IMG/VR virus record: IMGVR_UViG_3300023116_003953
Coordinates: 1 to 21,989 of that record
Origin: a virus
Length of the DNA stretch: 21,989 nucleotides
Direction: 5' to 3' (one strand)
Of the stretch, positions 1 through 8,097 are shown piece by piece (the stretch's first letter is position 1; every line of letters begins with the position of its first letter). The position numbers and the translations under genes are program-made. The notes under the pieces were generated by a model. That model was not told where the DNA came from, did no database searches, and saw only the letters and a program-made list of their open reading frames with translations.

Positions 1-329
1 TTGCTACTCTTCCTGCACAAACAGTTATCCTAGCTGCTGGTGTTGAAGTTACTGAAGCACTTACTGGTGCTACAGCTTTGACTTTCGACATTGGTACAGG
101 TGCTGATGATGACGAGTTCGTTGTAGCTTATGCAATGGCTGGTAAATCAGTTGGCGATGTTGCTCCGTCAGTTCCTGGCGTAGCTTACATTGGTGCAGAA
201 GATACTCTAGATCTTACAATCGACACATTAACAGGTACAGCTACAGCAGGTAAACTGCGTGTCTGGGCTTTGGTAATGGACGTTGATGGTAAAGGTGCTG
301 ACGAAGTATCTCGTGACTATCTTGCGTAA
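1..329 (+). CDS. C-terminal fragment of a virion structural protein (5' end outside window)
   Basis: The reading frame is open from the first full codon at position 3 to the TAA at 327-329, so the gene starts upstream of the window. An internal TTG at 78 could be mistaken for a start, but the frame continues upstream without a break and no ribosome-binding site precedes it. The visible ~108 residues are rich in Gly, Ala, Thr and Asp, with alternating hydrophobic residues that suggest beta-strands, and contain no Cys. It lies immediately before the connector genes, the place where capsid, decoration or head-fibre genes usually sit, so a head-associated protein is a fair inference. I do not recognise the family. 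A short GC hairpin follows the stop. Confidence 0.6.
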   Translation, partial: ATLPAQTVILAAGVEVTEALTGATALTFDIGTGADDDEFVVAYAMAGKSVGDVAPSVPGVAYIGAEDTLDLTIDTLTGTATAGKLRVWALVMDVDGKGADEVSRDYLA

Positions 330-342
330 CTAAACTAACCTT

Positions 343-366
343 GGGGGCTGGGCAACTGGCCCCTTT
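343..366 (+). terminator. Possible weak hairpin terminator
   Basis: Bases 344-350 (GGGGCTG) can pair with 357-363 (TGGCCCC), giving five GC pairs plus two wobble pairs around a 6-base loop. Only three T residues follow, so this is a poor intrinsic terminator. It may be an attenuator or mRNA-end structure after the abundant head gene upstream. It lies in the 60-base gap before the connector gene, one of the two largest gaps in the window. Confidence 0.3.
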
Positions 367-389
367 AGGCTACCTGAAGGATTTTTGTA

Positions 390-1121
390 ATGGCTACTTA
401 CGTTACTCTAATAAATCAATTACTACGTAGATTGAACGAAGTTACACTAGATACTGCTGGTGATGGCTTTGATACTGTACGTAACGTTCAAGCTCTAGCT
501 AAAGATGCTATTAACAATGCCATTAGAAATATCCTACAGACAGGTCAAGAGTGGCCTTTCTTAAAAACTACATATACACAAACATTAACTGCAGGTACAA
601 GACTTTATGATTTTCCTGCTGACTTTGCTAGTGTTGATTGGGACACTTTTTATATTAAAGAGCTAGGTGCTGCAAGTAACACCCCTAGTTTTTTACCAGC
701 TATTTCTTTTGAAGAATACACACAAAGATATCGTGGACTGGATGATCAAGGTGATTCAGGATCTGGTATATCTGCACCACAAAGAATTTACCAAACGTAT
801 GAAAGTAAGTTTGGTGTAACTCCTGTACCTAACAATGCATATGAAATAGAATATGTGTATTGGTCATTTCCTGCAGATTTAAATCTCTATGACGATAATT
901 GTGTTATTCCAGACAGATTTAACCATGTGCTTATAGATGGTGCTATGATGTACATGATGAGATTTAGATCTAACGATCAAAGTGCAGCTATCCACCAACA
1001 AAACTTTGACAATGGTATTCGTTCTATGAGACGTATACTTATGGACGATCCACTAGATATTAGATCTACTGTAGTCCAAAGAAATAAATCTTTCAGTAAT
1101 ACAATTAGTAGTATTGTCTAA
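390..1121 (+). CDS. Head-tail connector / tail adaptor (T7 gp11- or P22 gp4-like)
   Basis: A 243-residue protein with an alpha-helical start containing the motif QLLRRLNEV, then AKDAINNAIRNIL and a conserved-looking EWPFL, followed by a mixed Tyr/Phe-rich region. This N-terminal pattern is typical of small adaptor proteins that form a ring under the portal in short-tailed phages (T7 gp11, P22 gp4, known as tail tubular protein A or tail accessory factor). Its size is near that of T7 gp11 and its place just before a gp10-like hub gene fits. AAGGA lies about 9 bases before the ATG. The stop overlaps the next start by one base (TAATG), implying translational coupling. Family assignment is from pattern and context only. 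Confidence 0.65.
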   Translation: MATYVTLINQLLRRLNEVTLDTAGDGFDTVRNVQALAKDAINNAIRNILQTGQEWPFLKTTYTQTLTAGTRLYDFPADFASVDWDTFYIKELGAASNTPSFLPAISFEEYTQRYRGLDDQGDSGSGISAPQRIYQTYESKFGVTPVPNNAYEIEYVYWSFPADLNLYDDNCVIPDRFNHVLIDGAMMYMMRFRSNDQSAAIHQQNFDNGIRSMRRILMDDPLDIRSTVVQRNKSFSNTISSIV

Positions 1122-2659
1122 TGCCAGAGAATCTTGCCTCCTTTAAAGTCTTTGCACAGGGCGGCTTAAACACAAGCCGTGATGTGCTTTCTCAAGGTGA
1201 GACTGCACCTGGTTCTGCTATTTCACTTATCAACTACGAACCTGCTGTTACTGGTGGTTACAGAAAGATCAGTGGATTTAGTAATGACTACGGAACAGTA
1301 ACAGGTACAGGCAGTATCCTTGGTGTAGCAGTAGTCAACGGAATTAACGATGGTATCCTAGCTGCTCGTAAGCCTAGTTCTGGTAATAACTACTTACATT
1401 ACTGGGATGCAACAGCAGAGGCTTGGGTTGCAGTAACTACCTCTGGCTCACCTACAATGACAGGTGTATCGAAGGTAAGATTTTCTAAGTACAACTGGGG
1501 TAGTCCAAAGGTTATCATGACTGATGGTGTAAACCCTGCAGCTATATACGATGGCACAACCTACACACAGATAACACATGCAGATGCCCCAGATAATCCA
1601 AAGTTTGCTCACGTATTTAAAAACCACATGTTCTTGGCAGGTGATCCTAACGAAGACACAAATCTTTACTTTAGTGCGCCTTACAATGAGACTGACTTTG
1701 CTTCTGCTAATGGTGCAGGGGTTATTAACGTGGGCTTCCCTGTCGTAGCTATTAAATCATTTCGTGATGTACTCTACATCTTTGGTACTAACAACATTCG
1801 TAAACTTGTTGGCAACAACGTATCAGACTTTGTGTTGCAGGAGGTTACAGACGATCTAGGTTGTATGGCATCAGACAGTGTTATTGAGATAGGTGGTGAT
1901 CTACTCTTCTTATCACAAGATGGTCTACGTCCTATCTCTGGTACAGACAAGATTGGTGACGTTAATCTTGAAACAGTATCTAAAGACATTCAGTCTATCT
2001 TTACTGATATTATTTTTGACATTGATCTTGATGGATTAAATGCTGTTGTAATAAGACAAAAGACACAGTTCCGTTATTTTTTTGCAGGTAACGATACTCA
2101 AGGTATACTTGGTGGCTTTAGACAGACACCTAACGGATTGCAGTTTGAATATAGCCAGATGTTAGGGATTACTGCTACAGCATCAGACAGTGGGTACATA
2201 GGTCAAAACGAATATGTTATTCATGGTACTTCAGATGGTAAAGTTCATAGACAAGAACAGGGCTATGACTTTAATGGAGAAAATATATTCAGTGTTTTTC
2301 AGACACCGTTCCTGCATATGCAAGATCCAGAACAAAGAAAGATCTTCTACACTGTAGCAACTTATCTACGTTCTGAGGGTGACAACGAGATTATTATGTC
2401 TGTTGTCTATGATTACGAAGACCCAGACTCTTTAAATCCTACAAACTTTACTTTGAGTACTGAAGGGGCAGCAGCCTACTATAACGAAGCATTGTACAAT
2501 AGCACAGCTATTTTTGATGGTAACCCTTCACCAGTACAGAGAACAAACATTTCAGGCTCAGGCAAATCAGTTTCTTTAAAATATGTTACAAATGATTCCA
2601 ATGCTTCACACAGTATCCAAGGCATAGTTGTGACGTTTGGCGTGGGGGATAGACTTTAA
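1121..2659 (+). CDS. Tail hub / DNA stabilization protein (P22 gp10-like, possible beta-propeller nozzle)
   Basis: A 512-residue protein with an opening seen in phage stabilization/hub proteins: an early SQGETAPGSA stretch, NYEP, then GGYRKISGF. The rest is beta-rich, with repeated short blocks such as VLYIFGTNNIRKLVG and GDLLFLSQDGLRPISG that resemble propeller blades. In P22, gp10 (472 residues) closes the DNA channel below the adaptor; in T7, gp12 is the nozzle. The length is closer to gp10. It contains only one Cys, which matters when compared with later genes. It starts through a TAATG overlap with the adaptor gene and ends directly at the fibre gene's ATG. Confidence 0.6.
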   Translation: MPENLASFKVFAQGGLNTSRDVLSQGETAPGSAISLINYEPAVTGGYRKISGFSNDYGTVTGTGSILGVAVVNGINDGILAARKPSSGNNYLHYWDATAEAWVAVTTSGSPTMTGVSKVRFSKYNWGSPKVIMTDGVNPAAIYDGTTYTQITHADAPDNPKFAHVFKNHMFLAGDPNEDTNLYFSAPYNETDFASANGAGVINVGFPVVAIKSFRDVLYIFGTNNIRKLVGNNVSDFVLQEVTDDLGCMASDSVIEIGGDLLFLSQDGLRPISGTDKIGDVNLETVSKDIQSIFTDIIFDIDLDGLNAVVIRQKTQFRYFFAGNDTQGILGGFRQTPNGLQFEYSQMLGITATASDSGYIGQNEYVIHGTSDGKVHRQEQGYDFNGENIFSVFQTPFLHMQDPEQRKIFYTVATYLRSEGDNEIIMSVVYDYEDPDSLNPTNFTLSTEGAAAYYNEALYNSTAIFDGNPSPVQRTNISGSGKSVSLKYVTNDSNASHSIQGIVVTFGVGDRL

Positions 2660-5600
2660 ATGGCAGGTTATACAAGACAGAGTGTTGCTGATATTATCGC
2701 AAATGCGGTTATTAAAGCTGCACCAGTAAACGCAGAATACAATGCTATTCGTGATGCATTCAATGCAAGCACAGGACACAAGCATGATGGTACATCTGCA
2801 GAGGGTGCTTACGTACCCACTATCTCTGATACAGACAACTACAACAAAGTAGTTATTGATGCTACCAACAACAGAATTAGTTTTTATAACGAAGTTTCTT
2901 CTGCTGCTGTAGAACAGATCAGACTAGAAGACGGTGTACTAAAACCTGTTACTGATGACGATGTTGACCTTGGTGCTACAGGTGCAGAGTTCAAAGATCT
3001 GTACATTGACGGTATTGGTTATATTGACTCTGTAGTTATTACAGGTGGTACTATTGACGATACTGTAATTGGTTCCACTACTGCTGCTGCGGGTACATTT
3101 ACTGACCTAACTTCTACTGGAACTTCTACCCATGCTACCGTAGATATTAATGGTGGCGCAATAGATGCAACTACAATTGGTGCAACAACTCCTGCTGCTG
3201 GTGATTTTACTGACGTAGGTTTAACGGGTAATTTAACTGTAACAGGTACATCTGCCCTTACAGGTACTACAACTATTACATCTGCTGATATTAACTCAGG
3301 TGCAATGGACAATACGACTATCGGTAATACAACTCCTGCTGCAGGTACGTTTACTACAGTAAACTCTTCAGGTGCTATGATTGCTACTGGTGGCTTTCAG
3401 GGTACTCTTACAGGTGCTGTAATTGGAGATGTAACTGGAGATCTAACAGGTAACGTAACAGGGAATGTAACAGGTAACCTAGATGGTATTATTGGTTCTT
3501 CTACCCCTGCTGCTGGTAGCTTTACAACTGTATCGACATCTGGACAAGCAACCTTGGCGACTGTTGATATTAACGGCGGTAGCATTGATGGTACTATTAT
3601 TGGAGCATCAACTGCTGCAGCTATAACAGGTACAACCATCACAGGTACAAGCCTTGTTGGACCAGTAACAGGTAATATTACAGGTAATGTTACTGGTAAT
3701 GTTACTGGTAATTTGACAGGGAATGTAACTGGTAACGTTACTGCAGCAAGTGGTACTTCCTCATTCACAGATGTGACCATCAACGGTACACTCAATATGA
3801 ATGCTGGCACTACAGCTACCATCACTAACCTGACTGCACCTTCTAATGACCTTGATGCTGCTACGAAAAAATACGTGGACGATGAAGTAGCTGCCCTTGT
3901 AGACTCTGCCCCAGGTACACTTGATACACTAAACGAGCTTGCTGCAGCATTAGGTGATGATGCAGACTTTGCAAACACAGTTACAACCAGCATAGCAACT
4001 AAGCTACCACTAGCAGGTGGTACAATGACTGGTGCTATTGCTATGGGTACATCTAAGATCACAGGTCTAGGTGATCCCACTGCAGCACAGGATGCAGTAA
4101 GTAAAAACTATGCTGACACTAGATTCTTAGCTCTGACTGGTGGAACCATGACAGGTTCCATTAATATGGGCAGTTCACCAATTACAACTACTCACACCCC
4201 AACTAATGCTGCTGACCTTACAACTAAAACATATGTAGATGGTATACTTGGTTCAGCTACTGCTGCAGCTACGAGTGCAACTAATGCAGCTACTTCAGAG
4301 ACTAATGCTGCTACAAGTGAAACTAACGCAGCTAACTCAGCTACTGCAGCAGCTACATCTGCAACCAATGCTGCAGCATCATACGATGATTTTGATGACA
4401 GGTACCTAGGTGCTAAAACTTCTGCTCCTACACTTGATAACGATGGTGATGCTCTTGTTTTAGGTGCATTATACTTTAATACTACAACAGACACTATGCA
4501 GGTCTATGGTTCATCTGGTTGGACTGCTGCAGGTTCATCTGTTAACGGTACAACTGATCGTAACACTTACACTGCTACATCAGGTCAAACTACATTTGCT
4601 GCTACGTATGATGCAGGATATGTAGACGTGTACTTGAATGGCGTAAAACTATTATTAGGAACAGACTTTACAGCAACGTCAGGAACTAGTATAGTTCTTA
4701 CAACAGGTGCTACTGCAGGTGATATTGTTGACATTGTAGCTTATGGTACATTTGTATTAGCAGATCACCTTACAGAAACGCAGTCTGATGCTCGTTACCT
4801 TCTAGAGTCAAACAACTTATCTGACCTAGATGATGCAGCTACAGCAAGAACAAACCTTGGTGTAGCTATTGGGACAGATGTTCAAGCCTATGATGCAACT
4901 ATCGTAGTTGATGCAGACATTGGAGTTACCGTCCAAGGCTATGATGTAAACACAGCTAAGTATGATGATACTACAGCTAACTTTACTGGAACACTACAAA
5001 ATGGTGGTAGCAACGTAGTTGTTGACTCTGATATTGGAAGTACTGTTCAGGCATACAATGCTAACCTAGCAGGAATCAACCAAGGTCTAGCAACAACAGA
5101 TAGTCCAAACTTCACTGCACTCAATGTAAATGGAACTGTCACGGCTGATGGGCTGACTGTGAGTTCTTCAGGTACATCTAATTCACTTACACTTACAAAA
5201 ACAGATGGCAATGCTGTAAAGCTAGTAGCTGGCAATACTGAGGGAACTCATACGTTTGAGTTTAACAACGGAGGTGTGTATCTCTCTGATACAACAGGGC
5301 TACGTTTAGGGCTATCATCAGACGGCGACATCAGCTTCTACGAGGACACAGGCACCACGGCAAAGTTCTTCTGGGATGCGAGTGCTGAGAGTTTGGGCAT
5401 TGGCACTACAAGTCCTTCAACAGCCCTTGATGTAAACGGTACAGTTAACGCCACAGCATTTACAGGTGATGGTTCAGGTCTTACTGGTGTTGGCTTTACA
5501 ACAAACGTAACTACTACAAATACTACAGCATCAAAAGATAACCATTACTACTTAAATGCTGCAGGTATTACACTAACACTTCCTGCATCTCCTAGTGTAG

Positions 5601-5764
5601 GTGACGAAGTAAGAATCTCTGAAGTAGGCGGTAACACTGATAACGTTATTGGTCGTAACGGATCTAACATCATGGGTACGGCAGACGACATTACTTTAGA
5701 TACCGCATACACAGTAATTTATTTAAGATATGTAGACGCAACTATTGGTTGGGCATTCTCGTAA
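2660..5764 (+). CDS. Long modular tail-fibre protein
   Basis: A 1034-residue, Cys-free, Thr/Gly/Ala-rich fibre. Residues 1-55 (MAGYTRQSVADII, later AIRDAFNASTGHKHDG) look like the short anchor domain of many marine phage fibres. Residues ~125-320 hold about five imperfect repeats around an IG-x-x-TPAAG-x-FT core, and ~256-361 hold tetrapeptide GNVT arrays. AGGTMTG fibre repeats are near 451 and 497, and an Ala-rich heptad coiled-coil lies at ~537-571. A beta domain containing YVDVYLNGVKLL is near 655, NLSDLDDAATARTNLG near 717, and a C-terminal domain (~950-1033) is duplicated in the small fibre at 7336. Probably a trimeric shaft with exchangeable modules that carries host recognition. A purine-rich GGGGGA 10 bases before the ATG serves as ribosome-binding site. 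Confidence 0.85.
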   Translation: MAGYTRQSVADIIANAVIKAAPVNAEYNAIRDAFNASTGHKHDGTSAEGAYVPTISDTDNYNKVVIDATNNRISFYNEVSSAAVEQIRLEDGVLKPVTDDDVDLGATGAEFKDLYIDGIGYIDSVVITGGTIDDTVIGSTTAAAGTFTDLTSTGTSTHATVDINGGAIDATTIGATTPAAGDFTDVGLTGNLTVTGTSALTGTTTITSADINSGAMDNTTIGNTTPAAGTFTTVNSSGAMIATGGFQGTLTGAVIGDVTGDLTGNVTGNVTGNLDGIIGSSTPAAGSFTTVSTSGQATLATVDINGGSIDGTIIGASTAAAITGTTITGTSLVGPVTGNITGNVTGNVTGNLTGNVTGNVTAASGTSSFTDVTINGTLNMNAGTTATITNLTAPSNDLDAATKKYVDDEVAALVDSAPGTLDTLNELAAALGDDADFANTVTTSIATKLPLAGGTMTGAIAMGTSKITGLGDPTAAQDAVSKNYADTRFLALTGGTMTGSINMGSSPITTTHTPTNAADLTTKTYVDGILGSATAAATSATNAATSETNAATSETNAANSATAAATSATNAAASYDDFDDRYLGAKTSAPTLDNDGDALVLGALYFNTTTDTMQVYGSSGWTAAGSSVNGTTDRNTYTATSGQTTFAATYDAGYVDVYLNGVKLLLGTDFTATSGTSIVLTTGATAGDIVDIVAYGTFVLADHLTETQSDARYLLESNNLSDLDDAATARTNLGVAIGTDVQAYDATIVVDADIGVTVQGYDVNTAKYDDTTANFTGTLQNGGSNVVVDSDIGSTVQAYNANLAGINQGLATTDSPNFTALNVNGTVTADGLTVSSSGTSNSLTLTKTDGNAVKLVAGNTEGTHTFEFNNGGVYLSDTTGLRLGLSSDGDISFYEDTGTTAKFFWDASAESLGIGTTSPSTALDVNGTVNATAFTGDGSGLTGVGFTTNVTTTNTTASKDNHYYLNAAGITLTLPASPSVGDEVRISEVGGNTDNVIGRNGSNIMGTADDITLDTAYTVIYLRYVDATIGWAFS
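3044..3630 (+). repeat. Degenerate ~30-50-residue shaft repeats (IG..TPAAG.FT)
   Basis: Within the long fibre, units starting near 3044, 3152, 3296, 3485 and 3575 share a Gly/Ile/Asp lead-in (GGxID), an IG-x-x-T-P/A-AAG core and an F-T-x-V/L end, often closing with VDING. The spacing varies because other beta modules are inserted between units. They look like stacked beta-structure shaft elements. Confidence 0.7.
3425..3484 (+). repeat. 12-bp tandem array 1 (GNVT-type, 5 units)
   Basis: Five consecutive in-frame 12-base units starting at 3425, 3437, 3449, 3461 and 3473 encode GDVT, GDLT, GNVT, GNVT and GNLD. The third codon positions differ between units, so the array is maintained at protein level rather than being a fresh slippage product. 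Confidence 0.85.
3671..3742 (+). repeat. 12-bp tandem array 2 (GNVT-type, 6 units)
   Basis: Six 12-base units starting at 3671 encode GNIT, GNVT, GNVT, GNLT, GNVT and GNVT. Units 2 and 3 are identical at DNA level (GGTAATGTTACT), which points to recent unit duplication or conversion. It probably extends a slender beta shaft; copy number may vary between relatives. Confidence 0.85.
4268..4372 (+). repeat. 21-bp heptad array encoding an Ala/Ser/Thr coiled-coil (5 units)
   Basis: Five contiguous heptads at 4268, 4289, 4310, 4331 and 4352 encode ATSATNA, ATSETNA, ATSETNA, ANSATAA and ATSATNA. Ala-rich heptads of this kind are common in phage side-tail fibres and are thought to form a thin trimeric coiled-coil between beta modules. 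Confidence 0.8.
5507..5761 (+). repeat. Duplicated fibre C-terminal domain, copy 1
   Basis: The last 85 residues of the long fibre contain ITLTLPASP, VGDEV, IGRNGSNIM and YVDATIGWA. The same blocks in the same order end the small fibre at 7828-8082, roughly 60% identical by eye. This type of domain, with a hydrophobic strand, a VGD turn and a terminal GW motif, is frequent near fibre tips. Confidence 0.85.
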
Positions 5765-5776
5765 GGAAAGATAAAC

Positions 5777-7321
5777 ATGGCAAATATTAGTTCATTCTTT
5801 GGTGGCTCAGGTGGTGGAGGAACTGCTGCAGACCCTACCCTAAATACTTACGGTGTTCCTCTTCCTCAGTACATAAAGTGCTACGCATACAAAGATACTT
5901 GTGTAGAAACTCAGGGGGTAAGTAGTGTTTGTTGTGGAGGCTTTATACAAGGTGGTATTGTTCCTTTACATGGAAATGCTTTTATGGCTTTAGCTGTTGA
6001 AATGGGTAGGTCATCAGATTCAGATTGTGGTAGACTTTATGCAAAAGCCTACTGTATTGATGACTCTACAGGAGATATTTACAGTGGACAAACTGCCTAT
6101 ACACTTGTTTTTACGAGTAACAGTAGTAATGCCAGAGTTGGTTATGAACAAAAACCAAGAGCTATAAGTGATGGTTGTAAAAATGTTTATGTTCCAATAG
6201 GTGACAATAGCCATGACAGACTTCTTAAAATTTGTGCTAACACAGTTGAAGGCCCATCTTCTATTGGAACTTCTACCATTTGTGCATCAGTAGCAACTAA
6301 TAGCACACTTACTTACAGTGGAGATGTAGGTACAGTTGTTTGGCAATCTAGATCTGACCACCCAAGTTGTGCTTGTATTATTCGTATTACAAATGGAAGT
6401 GTTGCTTTCTGTAATAGTCTAGGTTTTGACAACTGTAATATTAGATGTGGTAGTTCAGGTGGAACTCCAAGCTGTGCATATATGTGTGCTTTAAATACTG
6501 ACTATATTTTGCAAGTTGGTTACTGTAACTCTAGTAATTGTTATTGTACAAGATCTAGACAATATCTTTGGAACCCTGCTAACTCATCCTACAACGTAGA
6601 TGCTTGCAGTCATGGCTCTACTGATTATGTAAGTTCTCAGGCTTGGAGTAAAACACTATCATGTAACTTTAATGTTCCTGGTATTTTACAAAGAGCAATA
6701 AGAATGGGTCCAGGATTTTATTCACCTGGTCAAAATGCAGCTTGGTTTAATTTAAATCAACCAACTTTATGTGATTACTTTACAGAAGAAAGAGTGTGTT
6801 TTTGTACAGGTTGTGGGTACACCCATAATCAAAAACTATATTTTAACCCTACAGGCACTTGGAATATAGAAGCAGATTTTCATAATGGGTGTTTGTCAGG
6901 AAGTAAGACTGACTGTAACAGTATGAAGGGAGTTCAAAAAATTAACGTAACTCCTACCCCAGGGGCTTGTTGGGAGCCATCTTCGTTTTTAATTCAAGCA
7001 AATGGCGTTAGATCCTCTGGATTATTTAGCTATGCAAGAGGAAAATGCACTGACTGTGAATTTAGACAAAATATGTTTACTTCATTTGAAGTTGAACAAG
7101 ACATTTCTAAATTATCATCTTACACACAAATACCAATTTTTTCTTATGGAAACCCAAATAGTTGTAGGCTATTTACCAATGAACCTGCCATAAATAATTT
7201 AGGCTCTGCTGTTGTTGGTAAAAAGTGGGTTGTATCAATGGAAACTTCAAGAACTGGAACATGTGAGTGTATTGCTGTGCACTCTTATAAGATTATGACC
7301 AACTCATGTACAGCAGATTAA
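5777..7321 (+). CDS. Cysteine-rich putative tail-tip/adhesin protein 1
   Basis: A 514-residue protein with about 34 Cys (near 6.6%), encoded mostly by TGT, spread over the whole chain as single Cys, CxC (CAC, CYC, CFC, CEC) and one CC. It begins with a short hydrophobic stretch and a Gly-rich linker (SSFFGGSGGGG), then Ser/Asn/Thr/Gly-rich beta-like sequence. No signal peptide, membrane helix or enzyme motif is visible, and I do not recognise the family. It sits between two fibre genes that share a tip domain and has a good ribosome-binding site (AAGGAAAG), so it is very likely a virion or host-recognition protein. The cysteines could form disulfides after release from the cell or bind metal; the sequence alone does not decide. 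Confidence 0.7.
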   Translation: MANISSFFGGSGGGGTAADPTLNTYGVPLPQYIKCYAYKDTCVETQGVSSVCCGGFIQGGIVPLHGNAFMALAVEMGRSSDSDCGRLYAKAYCIDDSTGDIYSGQTAYTLVFTSNSSNARVGYEQKPRAISDGCKNVYVPIGDNSHDRLLKICANTVEGPSSIGTSTICASVATNSTLTYSGDVGTVVWQSRSDHPSCACIIRITNGSVAFCNSLGFDNCNIRCGSSGGTPSCAYMCALNTDYILQVGYCNSSNCYCTRSRQYLWNPANSSYNVDACSHGSTDYVSSQAWSKTLSCNFNVPGILQRAIRMGPGFYSPGQNAAWFNLNQPTLCDYFTEERVCFCTGCGYTHNQKLYFNPTGTWNIEADFHNGCLSGSKTDCNSMKGVQKINVTPTPGACWEPSSFLIQANGVRSSGLFSYARGKCTDCEFRQNMFTSFEVEQDISKLSSYTQIPIFSYGNPNSCRLFTNEPAINNLGSAVVGKKWVVSMETSRTGTCECIAVHSYKIMTNSCTAD

Positions 7322-7335
7322 TAGGGGAATAACAA

Positions 7336-8085
7336 ATGAGTAAAGCAAGAGATTTAGCAGACTTAATTGCTGCAGGTAATCCCCTAGCAGATGGGACTGT
7401 TGAGGTTGCTGACATCAGTGACCTTACAGCTACTGCAACAGAATTGAACTACGTAGATGGTGTTACAAGTGCAGTACAAACACAGATAGATACAAAAGCT
7501 CCTACAGCAAACCCTACTTTTACTGGAACCGTTACTTCTCCTACAGTTAATGCTTCAACAGAACTTCAGATAGGTGGGACTGCCATTACAGCTACTGCTG
7601 CTGAATTGAACTACGTAGATGGTGTTACATCTAATGTTCAAACACAACTTGATGCAAAGCAAGCTGCTTCTACTGCTGTTACTACATCAACTACTTTTGG
7701 CGGAGATGTCAGTGGTACTTACGATGCTCTTGTTATTGCAGACGACAGTCATAATCACACCATCTCAAACGTTGATAACCTGCAGACAACACTAGATGCT
7801 AAACAAGAGGAGTTTACTCCTAACGAAGTAACTACTTCTACTACAGCATCTGCAGACAATAGATATTTTCTTAACGGAGCTACTATTACTCTGACATTAC
7901 CTGCTTCTCCTACGGTAGGGGATACAGTTGCTATTACAGAGATTGGTGGTAACGCAGACAACATTATAGGACGTAATGGATCTAACATTATGAGCCTAGC
8001 AGAGGACATGACTGTTGATGCAGCTTATGCTTCGTTCCAGTTACAATACGTAGATGCTACCATTGGTTGGGCTATAGCACATTAA
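7336..8085 (+). CDS. Small tail-fibre protein sharing the long fibre's C-terminal domain
   Basis: A 249-residue, Cys-free fibre. The N-terminus (MSKARDLADLIAAGNPLADG) resembles the short attachment region of other marine phage fibres. Two copies of the block ATELNYVDGVTS followed by VQTQ appear at residues ~34-56 and ~91-113, a fibre repeat widespread in such phages. A central region containing GGDVSGTYDALVI leads to the C-terminal domain also present at 5507-5761. AGGGGA lies 9 bases before the ATG. Placed between the two cysteine-rich genes, it may be the stalk or adaptor for the second one. Confidence 0.8.
   Translation: MSKARDLADLIAAGNPLADGTVEVADISDLTATATELNYVDGVTSAVQTQIDTKAPTANPTFTGTVTSPTVNASTELQIGGTAITATAAELNYVDGVTSNVQTQLDAKQAASTAVTTSTTFGGDVSGTYDALVIADDSHNHTISNVDNLQTTLDAKQEEFTPNEVTTSTTASADNRYFLNGATITLTLPASPTVGDTVAITEIGGNADNIIGRNGSNIMSLAEDMTVDAAYASFQLQYVDATIGWAIAH
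7828..8082 (+). repeat. Duplicated fibre C-terminal domain, copy 2
   Basis: Eighty-five residues with the same ordered blocks as 5507-5761 (ITLTLPASP, VGD, IGRNGSNIM, YVDATIGWA). DNA similarity is clear but third positions have diverged, so the duplication or exchange is not recent. Confidence 0.85.
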
Positions 8086-8097
8086 AGAGGGATTAAT

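Noticed and set aside
3397-4080. A 227-codon reverse-strand open frame opposite the fibre repeats.
   Set aside because: It is the antisense of Thr/Gly/Ala repeats, giving Val/Pro/Ala low-complexity protein, with no ribosome-binding site. Open antisense frames are expected over such repeats.
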